Positions 44,419 to 52,778 are shown, counted from the stretch's first letter. The stretch is 60,005 nucleotides of DNA from JAZDPK01 sp043797615 (GCA_043797615.1 JAZDPK010000065.1:1-60005); one strand, 5' to 3'. Made by a program: numbers and translations. The notes: a model not told the origin generated them from the letters alone.

Positions 44419-45558
44419 ATGCTCCGCACATTGCTCATCACGCTCGATTTTCCGCCCAGGACCGGCGGCATCGCAAATTACTGGGCCAACCTGGGCCGGC
44501 ATTTTGACGCCGGCGATTTTATCGTCCTCGCGCCCGAATACGACAATTCGCTTGAATTCGACGTCAATCAAAAATATTTGATTTACCGCAAGGAGCTGGT
44601 TGCGCCGCAGGCTTGGTTCTGGCCGAAATGGCTGCCGATGATTTTTGAAGCGGCGAAAATAATCAGGCGGGATAAAATTCAAAAGATCATCGTCACGCAC
44701 GTCCTGCCGGCCGGCACGGCGGCTTATTTGTTAAAAATGATTTTGCATGTTCCTTACATCGTATCATTGCACGGACTGGACGTCGCCTTGTCGCAAAGCA
44801 GCTGGCGCAAGCGCTGGCTGACTCGCCAAATTTTGAACAGCGCGGAAAACATCATCGCGAACAGCGACTTCACGAAAAAAATGATTTTAAATTTGAATTT
44901 ATGCGCTGAAAATAAAATCATCGTTGTTTTTCCGTGTCCGAGCGTCGTCGGGACGAAAATACCGGACAACATCAAAACGCGCCTGATTGAAAATTATAAT
45001 TTGCGCGATAAAAAAATAATTCTGACCGTCGGTCGGCTGATCGAGCGCAAAGGGCAGGACAAAGTGATCCAATCCATGTCGCAAATTTTGGAAAGAGAGC
45101 CGAACGCGATTTACGTTATTGTCGGCAACGGAGATTATCTGAAATATTTGCAAGAGCAAATTGTCGCATTGAAATTAGAAAAAAATGTTTTTATTTTTAC
45201 GGACATCGCCGATTACGAACTGCCGGTTTTTTATGAAATGGCCGATGTTTTCGCCATGCCGTGCCGCGAGCTGGAAAACGGCGACGTGGAAGGATTCGGC
45301 ATTGTTTATTTGGAAGCCAATTTTTACGGCAAACCGGTGGTCGCCGGCAATTCAGGCGGCGCTGTCGATGCCGTTGAAAATAACGTTAACGGGTTGGTCG
45401 TTGATCCGCTTAGTTTAAACGAAATCGGCGGCGCGGTTATTAAATTATTGTCAGATAAAAAATATGCGATTGAAATGGGGGAGAGAGGCAGGCAAAGAGT
45501 GCTGGACAAATTCAATTGGGGAGAGCAGGCAAAGAAAATTATGGAAATATTGGATTAG
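44419..45558 (+). CDS. GT4-family glycosyltransferase
   Basis: The protein is 379 aa with the GT-B fold. The N-terminal acceptor half starts LITLDFPPRTGGIANYWANL and includes PYIVSLHGLDVALS. The donor half has ILTVGRLIERKGQDKVIQ, VIVGNGDYLKYL and the EX7E motif region EGFGIVYLEANFYGKPVVAG. Retaining glycosyltransferase 1/4 group; the sugar donor is unknown. With the flippase just upstream it may build a lipid-linked glycan on the cytoplasmic face. A mirrored array lies between the two genes, so coupling is uncertain. Confidence 0.9.
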   Translation: MLRTLLITLDFPPRTGGIANYWANLGRHFDAGDFIVLAPEYDNSLEFDVNQKYLIYRKELVAPQAWFWPKWLPMIFEAAKIIRRDKIQKIIVTHVLPAGTAAYLLKMILHVPYIVSLHGLDVALSQSSWRKRWLTRQILNSAENIIANSDFTKKMILNLNLCAENKIIVVFPCPSVVGTKIPDNIKTRLIENYNLRDKKIILTVGRLIERKGQDKVIQSMSQILEREPNAIYVIVGNGDYLKYLQEQIVALKLEKNVFIFTDIADYELPVFYEMADVFAMPCRELENGDVEGFGIVYLEANFYGKPVVAGNSGGAVDAVENNVNGLVVDPLSLNEIGGAVIKLLSDKKYAIEMGERGRQRVLDKFNWGEQAKKIMEILD

Positions 45559-45623
45559 AAATGGAAGTTTTTATTCAATTTTAGCTGTTTATACGTATTT
45601 ATTAACAACGATATTTTTAACGC

Positions 45624-45652
45624 TTGACAGCATAATTTTTATCTGATAAACT
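45624..45652 (+). promoter_or_regulatory. rplJ-rplL promoter
   Basis: TTGACA (45624-45629), 17 bases, TAAACT (45647-45652). It places the whole L10 leader within the transcript. Confidence 0.75.
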
Positions 45653-45664
45653 GTACATATAACT

Positions 45665-45800
45665 CAAATTTCCGCAGACCGCAGGCGTGCGAAGAAGGTG
45701 TGAAAAGAGTGAAAAGTGAAATAGGTGGGAAAAGTGTTTCCCTTGTCAATCTTTTGCTCATGAGTATCCTTTTTCAAACTTAATCTCCTGCCGAGGAAAA
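45665..45800 (+). promoter_or_regulatory. Ribosomal protein L10 leader
   Basis: The 5' part GCAGACCGCAGGCGTGCGAAG and the 3' part TTAATCTCCTGCCGAGG are the conserved pieces of the bacterial L10(L12)4 binding leader. CGCAGG and CCTGCCG arms enclose a variable hairpin (GGTGGGAAAAGTGTTTCCC). It lies between the promoter and rplJ. Binding of the L10-L12 complex would repress the operon, here perhaps through the terminator at 45841. Confidence 0.75.
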
Positions 45801-45840
45801 AATTTCATCGATTCGTTTATCGTGAAATATTTTACTTGTC

Positions 45841-45871
45841 GTCTGCGCGAATATAACGCAGGCATTTTTTA
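45841..45871 (+). terminator. Attenuator-like terminator between the L10 leader and rplJ
   Basis: GTCTGCG (45841-45847) pairs with CGCAGGC, followed by ATTTTTT. Its position before rplJ suggests leader-controlled attenuation. Confidence 0.6.
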
Positions 45872-45985
45872 ACTACAAGATGTACGAGATAAGGAGTACA
45901 AGATAATACAAGATTCACTTGAATATTTTGTCTCGAAAATCTTGTACAATCTGGTATGTTAATCTTGTACATCTCGTAACAAACA
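45872..45985. repeat. Mirrored word array, TACAAGAT family
   Basis: CTACAAGATGTACGAG, GTACAAGATAATACAAG on the left. AAAATCTTGTAC, AATCTTGTACATCTCG on the right. It lies between the attenuator and rplJ. Confidence 0.75.
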
Positions 45986-45989
45986 ACAT

Positions 45990-46508
45990 ATGGCTAAATC
46001 AAAATCAACCAAACAGCAATTTTTGACCGATTTATCCGGAAAATTGAAATCCGCCAAGTCGGCCGTGATCGCCGATTATACCGGATTGAAAGTCAGCGCG
46101 AGCGAAGAATTGCGCCGGAATTGCGGCAAAGAGAACGTCGAATTTCTGGCAACGAAAAAGACTTTATTGAAAATCGCCTTGAAAGAACAGGGAATCGATA
46201 TTGAAACAAAGGATTTGGCAGGCAGCCTCGGGCTCGCGATCAGCGCTATTGACGAAGCCGCTCCGGCGAAGATCATCAAGAATTTCGCGAAGAAGCACCC
46301 GGCCGTGGCTTTCCGCGCCGGCATTTTGGACGGCAAGCTCATTTCAATGGAAACTTTGAAGCAATTGGCCGATCTGCCGTCGAAGATCGAGCTTCTGGCG
46401 AAGACCGTGGCGACGATCAAAGCGCCGATCACCGGATTCGTCAACGTGTTGGCCGGCAATTTGCGCGGCTTGATCAACGTGTTGAACGCCGTTAAAAATA
46501 ATAAATAA
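45990..46508 (+). CDS. rplJ: Ribosomal protein uL10
   Basis: The protein is 172 aa. It has FLTDLSGKLKSAKSAVIADYTGL at the N-terminus (rRNA-binding domain, shown in part as SAKSAVIADYTGLKVS), FLATKKTLLKIALKE, and a C-terminal helix NLRGLINVLNAVKNNK that carries L12 dimers. It forms the base of the L12 stalk where translation factors bind. It is preceded by an L10 leader and attenuator and followed by rplL, the standard order. Confidence 0.95.
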   Translation: MAKSKSTKQQFLTDLSGKLKSAKSAVIADYTGLKVSASEELRRNCGKENVEFLATKKTLLKIALKEQGIDIETKDLAGSLGLAISAIDEAAPAKIIKNFAKKHPAVAFRAGILDGKLISMETLKQLADLPSKIELLAKTVATIKAPITGFVNVLAGNLRGLINVLNAVKNNK

Positions 46509-46514
46509 TTCATT

Positions 46515-46655
46515 TAAAATTAACCTAATTATTTTAATTAAACTAATTGTTCTAAATAAATCCCAATAAACCAATCACCAAAATATTTTGGCGATTAACA
46601 AGCAACTTTATTTAGAATAATTAGAGCAATCATGTCAATTAGAATAATTAATCAT
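46515..46655. repeat. Mirrored word array, TAATTATT/TTAGAATAATT family
   Basis: CTAATTATTTTAATT, CTAATTGTTCTAAATAAA on the left. TTTATTTAGAATAATTAGAG, AATTAGAATAATTAA on the right, between rplJ and rplL. Confidence 0.7.
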
Positions 46656-46661
46656 AAATTT

Positions 46662-47060
46662 ATGGCAGAAGAAAAAACACCAGTGGAAGTGCCGGCTAAG
46701 TTCAAATCTTTAGTCGAGGAAATCGAAAAAATGTCCGTAATGGACTTGGCTGAATTGGTCAAGATATTGGAAGACAAATTCGGCGTCAGCGCCATCGCTC
46801 CGATGATGGCCGCGGCCATAGCGCCGGGCGCAGCTCCGGCCGAGGAAAAGACCGAGTTCAACGTCGAGCTCGCGGCGGTCGGCGAAAACAAGATCGCCGT
46901 GATCAAAGTCGTGAAGGAAGTCACCGGCCTCGGGCTGAAGGAAGCCAAGGATCTGGTGGACGGAGCGCCGAAGATGATCAAGGAAAAATTAAAGAAGGAT
47001 GAAGCCGAAGCGGTTCAAAAGAAGCTCCAAGACGCGGGCGCGTCGGTCAATTTAAAATAA
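46662..47060 (+). CDS. rplL: Ribosomal protein bL12 (L7/L12)
   Basis: The protein is 132 aa. The N-terminal dimerisation domain includes MSVMDLAELVKILEDKFGVSA. An Ala/Pro hinge (AAAIAPGAAPAEE) follows, then the C-terminal factor-binding domain EKTEFNVELAAVGENKIAVI and KVVKEVTGLGLKEAKDLVDG. It recruits elongation factor GTPases. The start at 46662 (MAEEKTPVEV) is preferred over an in-frame ATG at 46632 in the repeat array. A perfect terminator follows. Confidence 0.95.
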   Translation: MAEEKTPVEVPAKFKSLVEEIEKMSVMDLAELVKILEDKFGVSAIAPMMAAAIAPGAAPAEEKTEFNVELAAVGENKIAVIKVVKEVTGLGLKEAKDLVDGAPKMIKEKLKKDEAEAVQKKLQDAGASVNLK

Positions 47061-47076
47061 GACAGGAAAAGATAAC

Positions 47077-47105
47077 AAAGAACCGGTTGATTCCGGTTCT
47101 TTTGT
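47077..47105. terminator. Bidirectional intrinsic terminator after rplL
   Basis: AAAGAACCGG (47077-47086) pairs perfectly with CCGGTTCTTT (47093-47102). Shared with the convergent 731-aa protein gene. Confidence 0.85.
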
Positions 47106-47135
47106 TTGTAAAAAATAAATTTTGATTGCTTTTTA

Positions 47136-49322
47136 TTATTTTATATTTGCCTGATAGACTTTATTGCCGGCAATGAAGCTGATGACGTTGCTTTTTTCGT
47201 CGACTTGGAAGTCGGCGATGCCGCCAAGCAGTGAATCGAAGCTGAATTGCTTGGCGAATTTGCCTGTTTTGTCTATGGCGACGATGCGCTTGCCGGCTTT
47301 ATCCAGAATGTAGATGTAATTCAAGTCAAGGCCGGCGACAATTTTCCGCGCATCAGAAATCGGCGGATCGACCGGGCTCAAATTGAAATCGACGAGATTG
47401 CCGGCATAGAATTTGTAAATTTTACCGGCCGAAGTCAGCACGTAAATGTTGCCGTCGAGCGCCAGGCCGATGGCTTGCGACAGATCGGCGCCTTTCCTGT
47501 TCTTGATCCACGCCTGGCCGCTGCCGAAGCCCGCCGCTCCCGGCCGCGCCTTCAGAAGCTCGCCCCGGGCCGAATCAAGGAAATACAGGCTTTGATTGTA
47601 TAGGCTCATGGCGCTGACGCCGGCGCCGGCCAAATCGATCGATTGGGGCAGAAGCGAATTCGAATTGGCGTCGAATTTCAGCAATTTGCCTTCGTCCGTC
47701 AAAAACAGCAGATTCGCGTCTTCCTTCGCGCTCCAGAGAATGGCACCCGATTCGTTTGTGGTCGTCTTTGCCACTTTTCCGTCGCTCGCAACAATGTACA
47801 GGTTCGCGGAATCGGCCGCGACATACGATTTGTTGTCCAGGTTCAGGATCGAGCGGAGCATAGCCGGCCGGCTGTTTTCCGAAATTTCGGCGATTTGCCT
47901 GGGCTCGATTTTCACGATGTTCAGGAGTTTTTCCCGAATGGACTGGAGCTGATTGCCGAGGTCGCTGTAATTCGCTTTTTGGCTTGCTGTTTTTTGCGGC
48001 AAAGCGGAAATATCCTCCGCTGCTTTTTGCGCCAGTATCGCGCTGTTGTCGTTGTTCTTGTATATTAAATTGAGCTGGGCGTTGTCGATTTCGTCGCGGA
48101 TCTTCTTAAGCTGGTTTTCGTATGCGGTTTTTTCCGCTTTCACGTTTTGCAGATATTTGACGAGGAAGACGCTTCCGACCAGGCAAACGACCAGGCCGGC
48201 GACAATGGCCAGGATGGTCTTGTTGACCGCATTCAGCTTCTTCTTGTCCGCGAGCGAGCCGCGGGTCGGATTTTCCTTCTTCTGCCCGGACAGGAACAGG
48301 ACGGCGCCAAGGCATATCCTGCCGAGCGAAGTGAAAATGATTTTCACCGCGTTGAAAATGAATTTGACGATGCCGAACTTCACTTTGGGCTGGGTTTTCG
48401 GCGCGGTCAGCTTTTTGCCGGAATCGCCGCGCTTGAATAGCTTGGCGATTTTTCCGAAATAATCCTTCAAATTCAGGGCGAACGTCGGCGTCAGGAATTT
48501 TTCCGTGCGATCTTGCGTGTCGATCAGGGCGTCGATCGATTTTTGCGCAATCGGCCGATTGTCCGCCGGCCGCATCGCCTCCATCTTCACGAAAATGGCG
48601 CAGTAGGTGAGATGGGAATTGTTTTTCACGCTGTTGATCAGGCTTTTGAAATAATCGATCGCGCTTGGCATTTCGTTCGTCGACAGGATTTTGTTCACTT
48701 TGTGCGCCGGAATGTAGTTGCTGAAAATCTCCGACGAGACGTAGACGGCGTCATGGGCGAAGATTTTGCCGGCGAGCGTCGATGAAAAAATTTTAATGCG
48801 GCCGGCGTCCGCTTCCTTCAGCTTCGGCGTGTTTTCAATGATATTTATCACCTTATAATTGTTCTCCCTGGTTTTGTGCAGGAGATAGGCGCTGATCAGC
48901 CCTTGCTGGGTGAAGAAAAAGTCGATTTCCTTTGTCGCCTGGTTCGGCTTGGCCACGGCGACGAGGTAATTCAAATTTTCGAGCGCGAGCTTGACGTGCC
49001 CGATCTGGATCATTTCAGTGATCGAATCGTTCGTCTTTTGCAAGGCGTATTCGAAAACAGTTTCCAAATTCAGCTTTTGCGGCTCGGGCGAAGACAGGAT
49101 TTGATTATAATAATTTTCTTTTAAAGTGTTTACGATCGTTTGGATGATTTTTTCGCTTTCGGCCGTGGGCGTGGCGCGCAGCTCGATGATGCCGAAAACG
49201 TAGCCGCCGTTTTTTTCCTTGCCTTCCGGGAAAATGATAAAATCCTCGCACAGATATGATTCCTTCGCGTGTTTGGACGGAATATAAATTTCTTTGATCG
49301 CGATGTCGTAGTTTGATTCCAT
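47136..49322 (-). CDS. Membrane protein with C-terminal beta-propeller
   Basis: The protein is 728 aa from ATG 49322. Residues 1-250 form a cytoplasmic domain faintly like a PP2C phosphatase (SYLCEDFIIFPEG, GGYVFGIIELRA) but without the catalytic Asp-Gly pair. One membrane helix lies near residues 375-397 (ILAIVAGLVVCLVGSVFLVK), then a coiled coil of about 60 residues, then six-fold propeller-like repeats (LLFLTDEGKLLKFDA, NIYVLTSAGKIYKFYAG, YIYILDKAGKRIVAID). It resembles a one-component sensor with an outer ligand-binding propeller. The family name is unknown to me. Unlike the other minus-strand genes, it has no ribosome site. Confidence 0.7.
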   Translation of the reverse strand: MESNYDIAIKEIYIPSKHAKESYLCEDFIIFPEGKEKNGGYVFGIIELRATPTAESEKIIQTIVNTLKENYYNQILSSPEPQKLNLETVFEYALQKTNDSITEMIQIGHVKLALENLNYLVAVAKPNQATKEIDFFFTQQGLISAYLLHKTRENNYKVINIIENTPKLKEADAGRIKIFSSTLAGKIFAHDAVYVSSEIFSNYIPAHKVNKILSTNEMPSAIDYFKSLINSVKNNSHLTYCAIFVKMEAMRPADNRPIAQKSIDALIDTQDRTEKFLTPTFALNLKDYFGKIAKLFKRGDSGKKLTAPKTQPKVKFGIVKFIFNAVKIIFTSLGRICLGAVLFLSGQKKENPTRGSLADKKKLNAVNKTILAIVAGLVVCLVGSVFLVKYLQNVKAEKTAYENQLKKIRDEIDNAQLNLIYKNNDNSAILAQKAAEDISALPQKTASQKANYSDLGNQLQSIREKLLNIVKIEPRQIAEISENSRPAMLRSILNLDNKSYVAADSANLYIVASDGKVAKTTTNESGAILWSAKEDANLLFLTDEGKLLKFDANSNSLLPQSIDLAGAGVSAMSLYNQSLYFLDSARGELLKARPGAAGFGSGQAWIKNRKGADLSQAIGLALDGNIYVLTSAGKIYKFYAGNLVDFNLSPVDPPISDARKIVAGLDLNYIYILDKAGKRIVAIDKTGKFAKQFSFDSLLGGIADFQVDEKSNVISFIAGNKVYQANIK

Positions 49323-49326
49323 AAAT

Positions 49327-49525
49327 GTCAAGGGGGATAAGAGGGCAATATGGGGCGAAACAAAAATGGAGAATAGGGCGATTTTTAGAGCGTTTGTTTT
49401 GACTAATTTAATTATTTACATTATACTGATAACTGTAAAAACAATCAAGTTTTTGAACGAATATTCAAGGTAAGTTTTCTGCCTTCTTTGCCTTCTATGC
49501 CTTTTTTTGCCCTCTTATACCTTTT
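49327..49525. repeat. Mirrored word array, AGAGGGCAA/TTGCCCTCT family, split by a promoter
   Basis: AAGGGGGATAAGAGGGCAAT on the left and CTTTGCCTTCTATGCC, TTTTTGCCCTCTTATACC on the right. The divergent promoter region lies between the arms. Confidence 0.75.
49399..49427 (+). promoter_or_regulatory. Promoter of the winged-helix protein gene
   Basis: TTGACT (49399-49404), 17 bases, TATACT (49422-49427). Confidence 0.65.
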
Positions 49526-49531
49526 TTATCT

Positions 49532-50137
49532 ATGTTTGAACAACTTTTTGGTTCAAAGACCAGAGTCAAAATAATGAGGATTTTTTTGGAAAATCCGGAT
49601 AAGAAATTCTTCGTTCGGGAGTTGACCAGGCTCTCCGATTCTCTTATTAATTCAGTTCGGCGGGAATTGGATAATCTGATTGATCTTGGTCTTATCAAAG
49701 TGCAGGAATTGAAGCCGAAAGAGTCGGGCGAGGCCAAGGGGTTGAACACGAAGCGCTACTATCATTTGAATAAAAAAAATCTTTTTCACAAAGATCTGCT
49801 CAATCTGTTCAACAAAGGAAAACTGCTGGTTGAAAAAAAGTTTTTGGACAAGATTAAAGCGCTCGGCGAAGTAAAATACGTTTCGCTCGGCGGTTTTTTC
49901 GCCGAGGACGACAAGGCGAAGACCGACATCTTGATCATTGGAACGTTGGAAAGGGAAAAGGCGGCGGAAGCGTTCAAAAAATTCGAAATCCAGATCGGCC
50001 GGCCGATCAATTACACGATCCTGGATGAAGAAGAATTCAAATTGCGCCGCGACATCGCCGACAAATTCTTGAGCGACATCATTTCAAACGAGAAGAATAT
50101 CGTGGTGGTGGATAAGCTAAGGCAGAAGGATATATAA
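49532..50137 (+). CDS. Winged-helix protein with nucleotidyltransferase-like domain
   Basis: The protein is 201 aa. Residues 1-90 are a winged helix-turn-helix (LFGSKTRVKIMRIFLENPD, FFVRELTRLSDSLINSVRREL, LIDLGLIKV). The C-terminal 100 residues resemble a minimal nucleotidyltransferase fold (KYVSLGGFFAEDDKAKTDIL, LIIGTLEREKAAE, YTILDEEEFKLRRD), but the GS..D catalytic signature is not clear. It is probably a DNA-binding regulator of a type common in CPR genomes. Regulator targets are unknown. It faces the 728-aa sensor-like gene divergently across a repeat-framed promoter. Confidence 0.75.
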   Translation: MFEQLFGSKTRVKIMRIFLENPDKKFFVRELTRLSDSLINSVRRELDNLIDLGLIKVQELKPKESGEAKGLNTKRYYHLNKKNLFHKDLLNLFNKGKLLVEKKFLDKIKALGEVKYVSLGGFFAEDDKAKTDILIIGTLEREKAAEAFKKFEIQIGRPINYTILDEEEFKLRRDIADKFLSDIISNEKNIVVVDKLRQKDI

Positions 50138-50157
50138 TAGTAAGACTGCTGTAATAT

Positions 50158-50166
50158 TGTTATAAT
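50158..50166 (+). promoter_or_regulatory. Extended -10 promoter before the hydrolase gene
   Basis: TGTTATAAT, 35 bases before the ATG at 50201. Confidence 0.5.
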
Positions 50167-50200
50167 ACAATCGGTCATTCCAATTGGTTGTGAAAAAAAT

Positions 50201-50770
50201 ATGCTTAATAACAAAAGAATTTTTTTAATCCACGGCTGGGAAGGCAATCCTAATAATTGCTGGTTCCCGTGGTTGAAGTTGGAGATGGAAAAGCGGGGAT
50301 GCGAAGTGATCGCGCCGGCTATGCCGCATCCGGAAAAGCCGACCATTGAAGATTGGGTCGATTGCATACGAAAAAATATCGGCGTTCCGGACGATCAAAC
50401 TTTTTTCGTGGGCCACAGCATCGGCTGCCAGGCGATAATGCGCTATTTGCAGACTTTGAACAACGTTAAAATCGGCGGAATCGTTCTGGTTGCCGGTTTT
50501 TTTATTCTGCGGAATTTGGAAAACGAAGAAGTCGAAGCGATCGCCAAACCGTGGGTTGAAACGCCGATCGATTTCAACGCGATTAAAAAATGCGCTGACA
50601 ATATTAACGTCATTCTGTCCGACAACGACGATTATGTGCCGTTGGAAGAAAACAAACGAATGTTCGAATTAAACCTCGGCGCGAAAGTTTTTATTGAACA
50701 CGACCTGGGGCATTTTGACGATGAGCAGGGGATAAAGGAATTGCCGAAAATTTTGGAACTATTAAAATAA
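50201..50770 (+). CDS. RBBP9/YdeN-family serine hydrolase
   Basis: The protein is 189 aa with a small alpha/beta-hydrolase fold. It has FLIHGWEGNPNNCWFPWL at the N-terminus, the nucleophile elbow VGHSIGCQAIM (Ser near residue 72), the acid VILSDNDDYVP, and the base HDLGHFDD. That is a complete Ser-Asp-His triad. Family members are esterase-like hydrolases of unknown physiological substrate. No signal peptide is present, so it is cytoplasmic. It stands alone between two hypothetical genes. Confidence 0.9.
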   Translation: MLNNKRIFLIHGWEGNPNNCWFPWLKLEMEKRGCEVIAPAMPHPEKPTIEDWVDCIRKNIGVPDDQTFFVGHSIGCQAIMRYLQTLNNVKIGGIVLVAGFFILRNLENEEVEAIAKPWVETPIDFNAIKKCADNINVILSDNDDYVPLEENKRMFELNLGAKVFIEHDLGHFDDEQGIKELPKILELLK

Positions 50771-50780
50771 TTTATTATTT

Positions 50781-50810
50781 ACAGTTCTATAGTAAGAACT
50801 ATAGAACTGT
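50781..50810. repeat. Perfect 13-bp inverted repeat
   Basis: ACAGTTCTATAGT (50781-50793) pairs exactly with ACTATAGAACTGT (50798-50810), loop AAGA, 10 bases before the next ATG. It could be an operator or a leader hairpin. Confidence 0.75.
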
Positions 50811-50820
50811 TGAAGAAAAT

Positions 50821-51708
50821 ATGAACAAACCAAACGAATCCATGCCTTCCGCCGCCGTTCAGCCGGAAAAAGCGCCGCAAATGGAATTATCTTTAAATGA
50901 AAAGGCCGCGGAATATTTGCGCGACGATTATTACTTTGATGAAAATTATCGATTGATTCTGATTGATGAAATCAAGGAAAAATTTCCAAAGCTTGATCGC
51001 GAAGTCGTCGGCCGGCTGGCGGAAAAAATAGCGAATAACATCAGATACGATGTAACTTGTTTTTTCAACCCAGGCTTTAACGGCCAGCCGCTTCCGGTTT
51101 ACAAATATCATTCATTCCTGCGCAACACGCTCAATAAAATGTTCGCTGGCGAAGCGAAAGCGGCGATTGACGGTTTTGAAGAAGAAAAATATGAAATTAC
51201 GGAAAAAGACGTTGAAGATTCATTGACCGATTCCGACGCGCAATACGCGGCGGCATTCGACCGGTTTTTCAATCCGTTGACCCATTACAACGAGATAGAA
51301 TCCAGATTGCATGACAATAACATTAAGAAAATAGAATTGAGCAGGGAAAACCAAAAACTGCCGGTGAAAAATCTGGATCGTCGCGATCAGCAGCGGAAGA
51401 ATGAATTGAATGAGCAGCTCATGAAATTGGCGAAAGAACGGAAACAGCTGGAAGCGGCGAAGAAAGACGCGAAGATGCTGGCGAATTTTTTGCCGGGATA
51501 TGAAATGAACAAGCAAGAAGCGAAGGCCAAAACAGAAAAAGCCGGCGAGGCTTTCGAGGAAGATAAATTTGCCGACCGCTGGCTCGAAAAAAACGCAGTC
51601 GAGAAGGTGGCGCAACTGAAGAACAAGCTTGTTGTCGATTCGGCCACAAGGCAGGCGAGGTACGACAAAAAATGGGAAAAGAGAAAGGCGAAGGAAAAAC
51701 AAGAGTAG
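50821..51708 (+). CDS. Hypothetical coiled-coil protein, 295 aa
   Basis: It starts MNKPNESMPSAAVQPEKAP, a disordered tail. Residues 25-150 form a mixed domain (EKAAEYLRDDYYFDENYRLI, YKYHSFLRNTLNKMF). From about 160 onward it is strongly charged and helical with heptad-like spacing (NELNEQLMKLAKERKQLEAA, EKVAQLKNKLVVDSATRQ). It has no membrane segment or signal. I recognise no family. A perfect 13-bp hairpin precedes the start. An operator-like palindrome before tsaB begins 19 bases after its stop. Confidence 0.65.
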   Translation: MNKPNESMPSAAVQPEKAPQMELSLNEKAAEYLRDDYYFDENYRLILIDEIKEKFPKLDREVVGRLAEKIANNIRYDVTCFFNPGFNGQPLPVYKYHSFLRNTLNKMFAGEAKAAIDGFEEEKYEITEKDVEDSLTDSDAQYAAAFDRFFNPLTHYNEIESRLHDNNIKKIELSRENQKLPVKNLDRRDQQRKNELNEQLMKLAKERKQLEAAKKDAKMLANFLPGYEMNKQEAKAKTEKAGEAFEEDKFADRWLEKNAVEKVAQLKNKLVVDSATRQARYDKKWEKRKAKEKQE

Positions 51709-51727
51709 AAATACGCGGCAATCTAAA

Positions 51728-51752
51728 TGTATATGGTACTTATCATATACAA
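51728..51752. promoter_or_regulatory. Operator-like palindrome, copy 3 (before tsaB)
   Basis: 25-base core identical to the two copies around the TrpR-like gene 27 kb away. It lies 9 bases before the tsaB ATG. Confidence 0.75.
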
Positions 51753-51761
51753 ATGCATATT

Positions 51762-52262
51762 ATGAATCTGCTGGTATCGACTCCGCAAAACAATTTTTTT
51801 TCCGTAGCGATCGGCGATAAAGTCGTTGTTGATTTTCGAATCGTTAAAAAAGAATACAGCCAATCGGAATTGCTGTTGAAAACAGTGGAAGAGTTGTTGA
51901 GAAAAGCGGGAAGAGTGAGAAAGGTGAGTAAAGCGGGAAAGGAGGAACAAGGGAGACAGGTGAAAATCAAAAACATTTTCGTGGTGGAAGGTCCGGGAGC
52001 GTTTTCCGCGTTGCGCATCGGCATTGCGACGGCGAATGCGTTGGCTTATGCAATGAACGCGCCGGTGATCGGCGTTCGTCTGGAAAAAGAGTGGGAAGGG
52101 TTGGCGCCGGAGGAACAATTGGAGAAGATTTGGGATAAAGCGATTAATGCGGAAAGTAGATTGCTTCCCCCGCATTTGCGGGGTCGCAATAAATTCGTCA
52201 GGCCGTTTTACGGAATGGACCCGCATATTACTAGCAAACGCGAAACAACCTGCCTTCGTTAA
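51762..52262 (+). CDS. tsaB: TsaB-like protein (tRNA t6A modification)
   Basis: The protein is 166 aa, short for TsaB (about 220). It has MNLLVSTPQNNFFSVAIG at the N-terminus and the ASKHA motif FVVEGPGAFSALRIGIATAN, then LAYAMNAPVIGVRL. TsaB is the scaffold partner of TsaD and TsaE in making threonylcarbamoyl-A37. The segment RKAGRVRKVSKAGKEEQGRQ (about 46-65) and the last residues (TSKRETTCLR) are encoded by repeat elements; the stop codon itself lies in one. An ATG three codons upstream is an alternative start. The palindrome next to the start suggests shared control with alaS. Confidence 0.85.
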   Translation: MNLLVSTPQNNFFSVAIGDKVVVDFRIVKKEYSQSELLLKTVEELLRKAGRVRKVSKAGKEEQGRQVKIKNIFVVEGPGAFSALRIGIATANALAYAMNAPVIGVRLEKEWEGLAPEEQLEKIWDKAINAESRLLPPHLRGRNKFVRPFYGMDPHITSKRETTCLR

Positions 52263-52279
52263 AACTGCGGCAGGCAGGC
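52249..52279 (+). repeat. CCTGCCTTCG..GCGGCAGGCAGG element at the tsaB 3' end
   Basis: Almost the same as the element in ackA (5436-5465). It supplies the last codons and the stop of tsaB. Confidence 0.7.
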
Positions 52280-52326
52280 GCGAAATTAAAACCGCAAAAC
52301 GACGCGAAACCATATTGATAAATTTT

Positions 52327-52357
52327 AAAAGCCGGCGTTTGATAGCGCGCGGCTTTT
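52327..52357. terminator. Bidirectional intrinsic terminator
   Basis: AAAAGCCG (52327-52334) pairs with CGGCTTTT (52350-52357), between tsaB and the convergent 85-aa gene. Confidence 0.75.
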
Positions 52358-52377
52358 TATTTATTTGCGGGATTAGA

Positions 52378-52635
52378 TTAAAGCAGAACAGCAACTACGT
52401 CTTCATTGTGAGGAATTCTGTGGTATGATCCAGCTTTTACTCGTTGCGCGTTGAATACTATTACGCGTCTCTTTTCATTGCTCCATGTAGTTGTTTCCGC
52501 TGTTTTTAAGAAAAGTTTGTGCAGTGCGGGTTTATTTTTCCGACACACTTTGCTTTTTAACATTCTGATGAAATGAACTCCAACGTCCAAGTCTTCGAAT
52601 TTTACGGCTTCGATAGAATACCAACCGGTTGTCAT
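52378..52635 (-). CDS. Hypothetical protein, 85 aa
   Basis: It starts MTTGWYSIEAVKFEDLD at 52635, with AAGGAGG about 9 bases upstream; the in-frame extension to 52728 has no such site and overlaps the promoter. The protein is basic, with mixed alpha/beta content and two short hydrophobic strands (RVIVFNAQRV, NEDVVAVLL). There is one Cys (SKVCRKNKPAL). No family is recognised. It is a monocistronic accessory gene with its own promoter and shared terminator, placed just upstream of the divergent mraZ cluster. Confidence 0.65.
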   Translation of the reverse strand: MTTGWYSIEAVKFEDLDVGVHFIRMLKSKVCRKNKPALHKLFLKTAETTTWSNEKRRVIVFNAQRVKAGSYHRIPHNEDVVAVLL

Positions 52636-52675
52636 GATTGCGTTCCTCCTTAAATTGAATTGTTCAGTCAATATC

Positions 52676-52704
52676 TTTTTAGCACGCTTGGATTTTATTG
52701 TCAA
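52676..52704 (-). promoter_or_regulatory. Promoter of the 85-aa gene
   Basis: On the minus strand, TTGACA (52699-52704), 17 bases, TAAAAA (52676-52681; weak -10). Confidence 0.6.
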
Positions 52705-52778
52705 CAGTTTATCGTTCAAATTATCCACAGCGTTTTAATCTAGGCTTATTTTATATTAAAAAACAGTGGATAAAAGTG

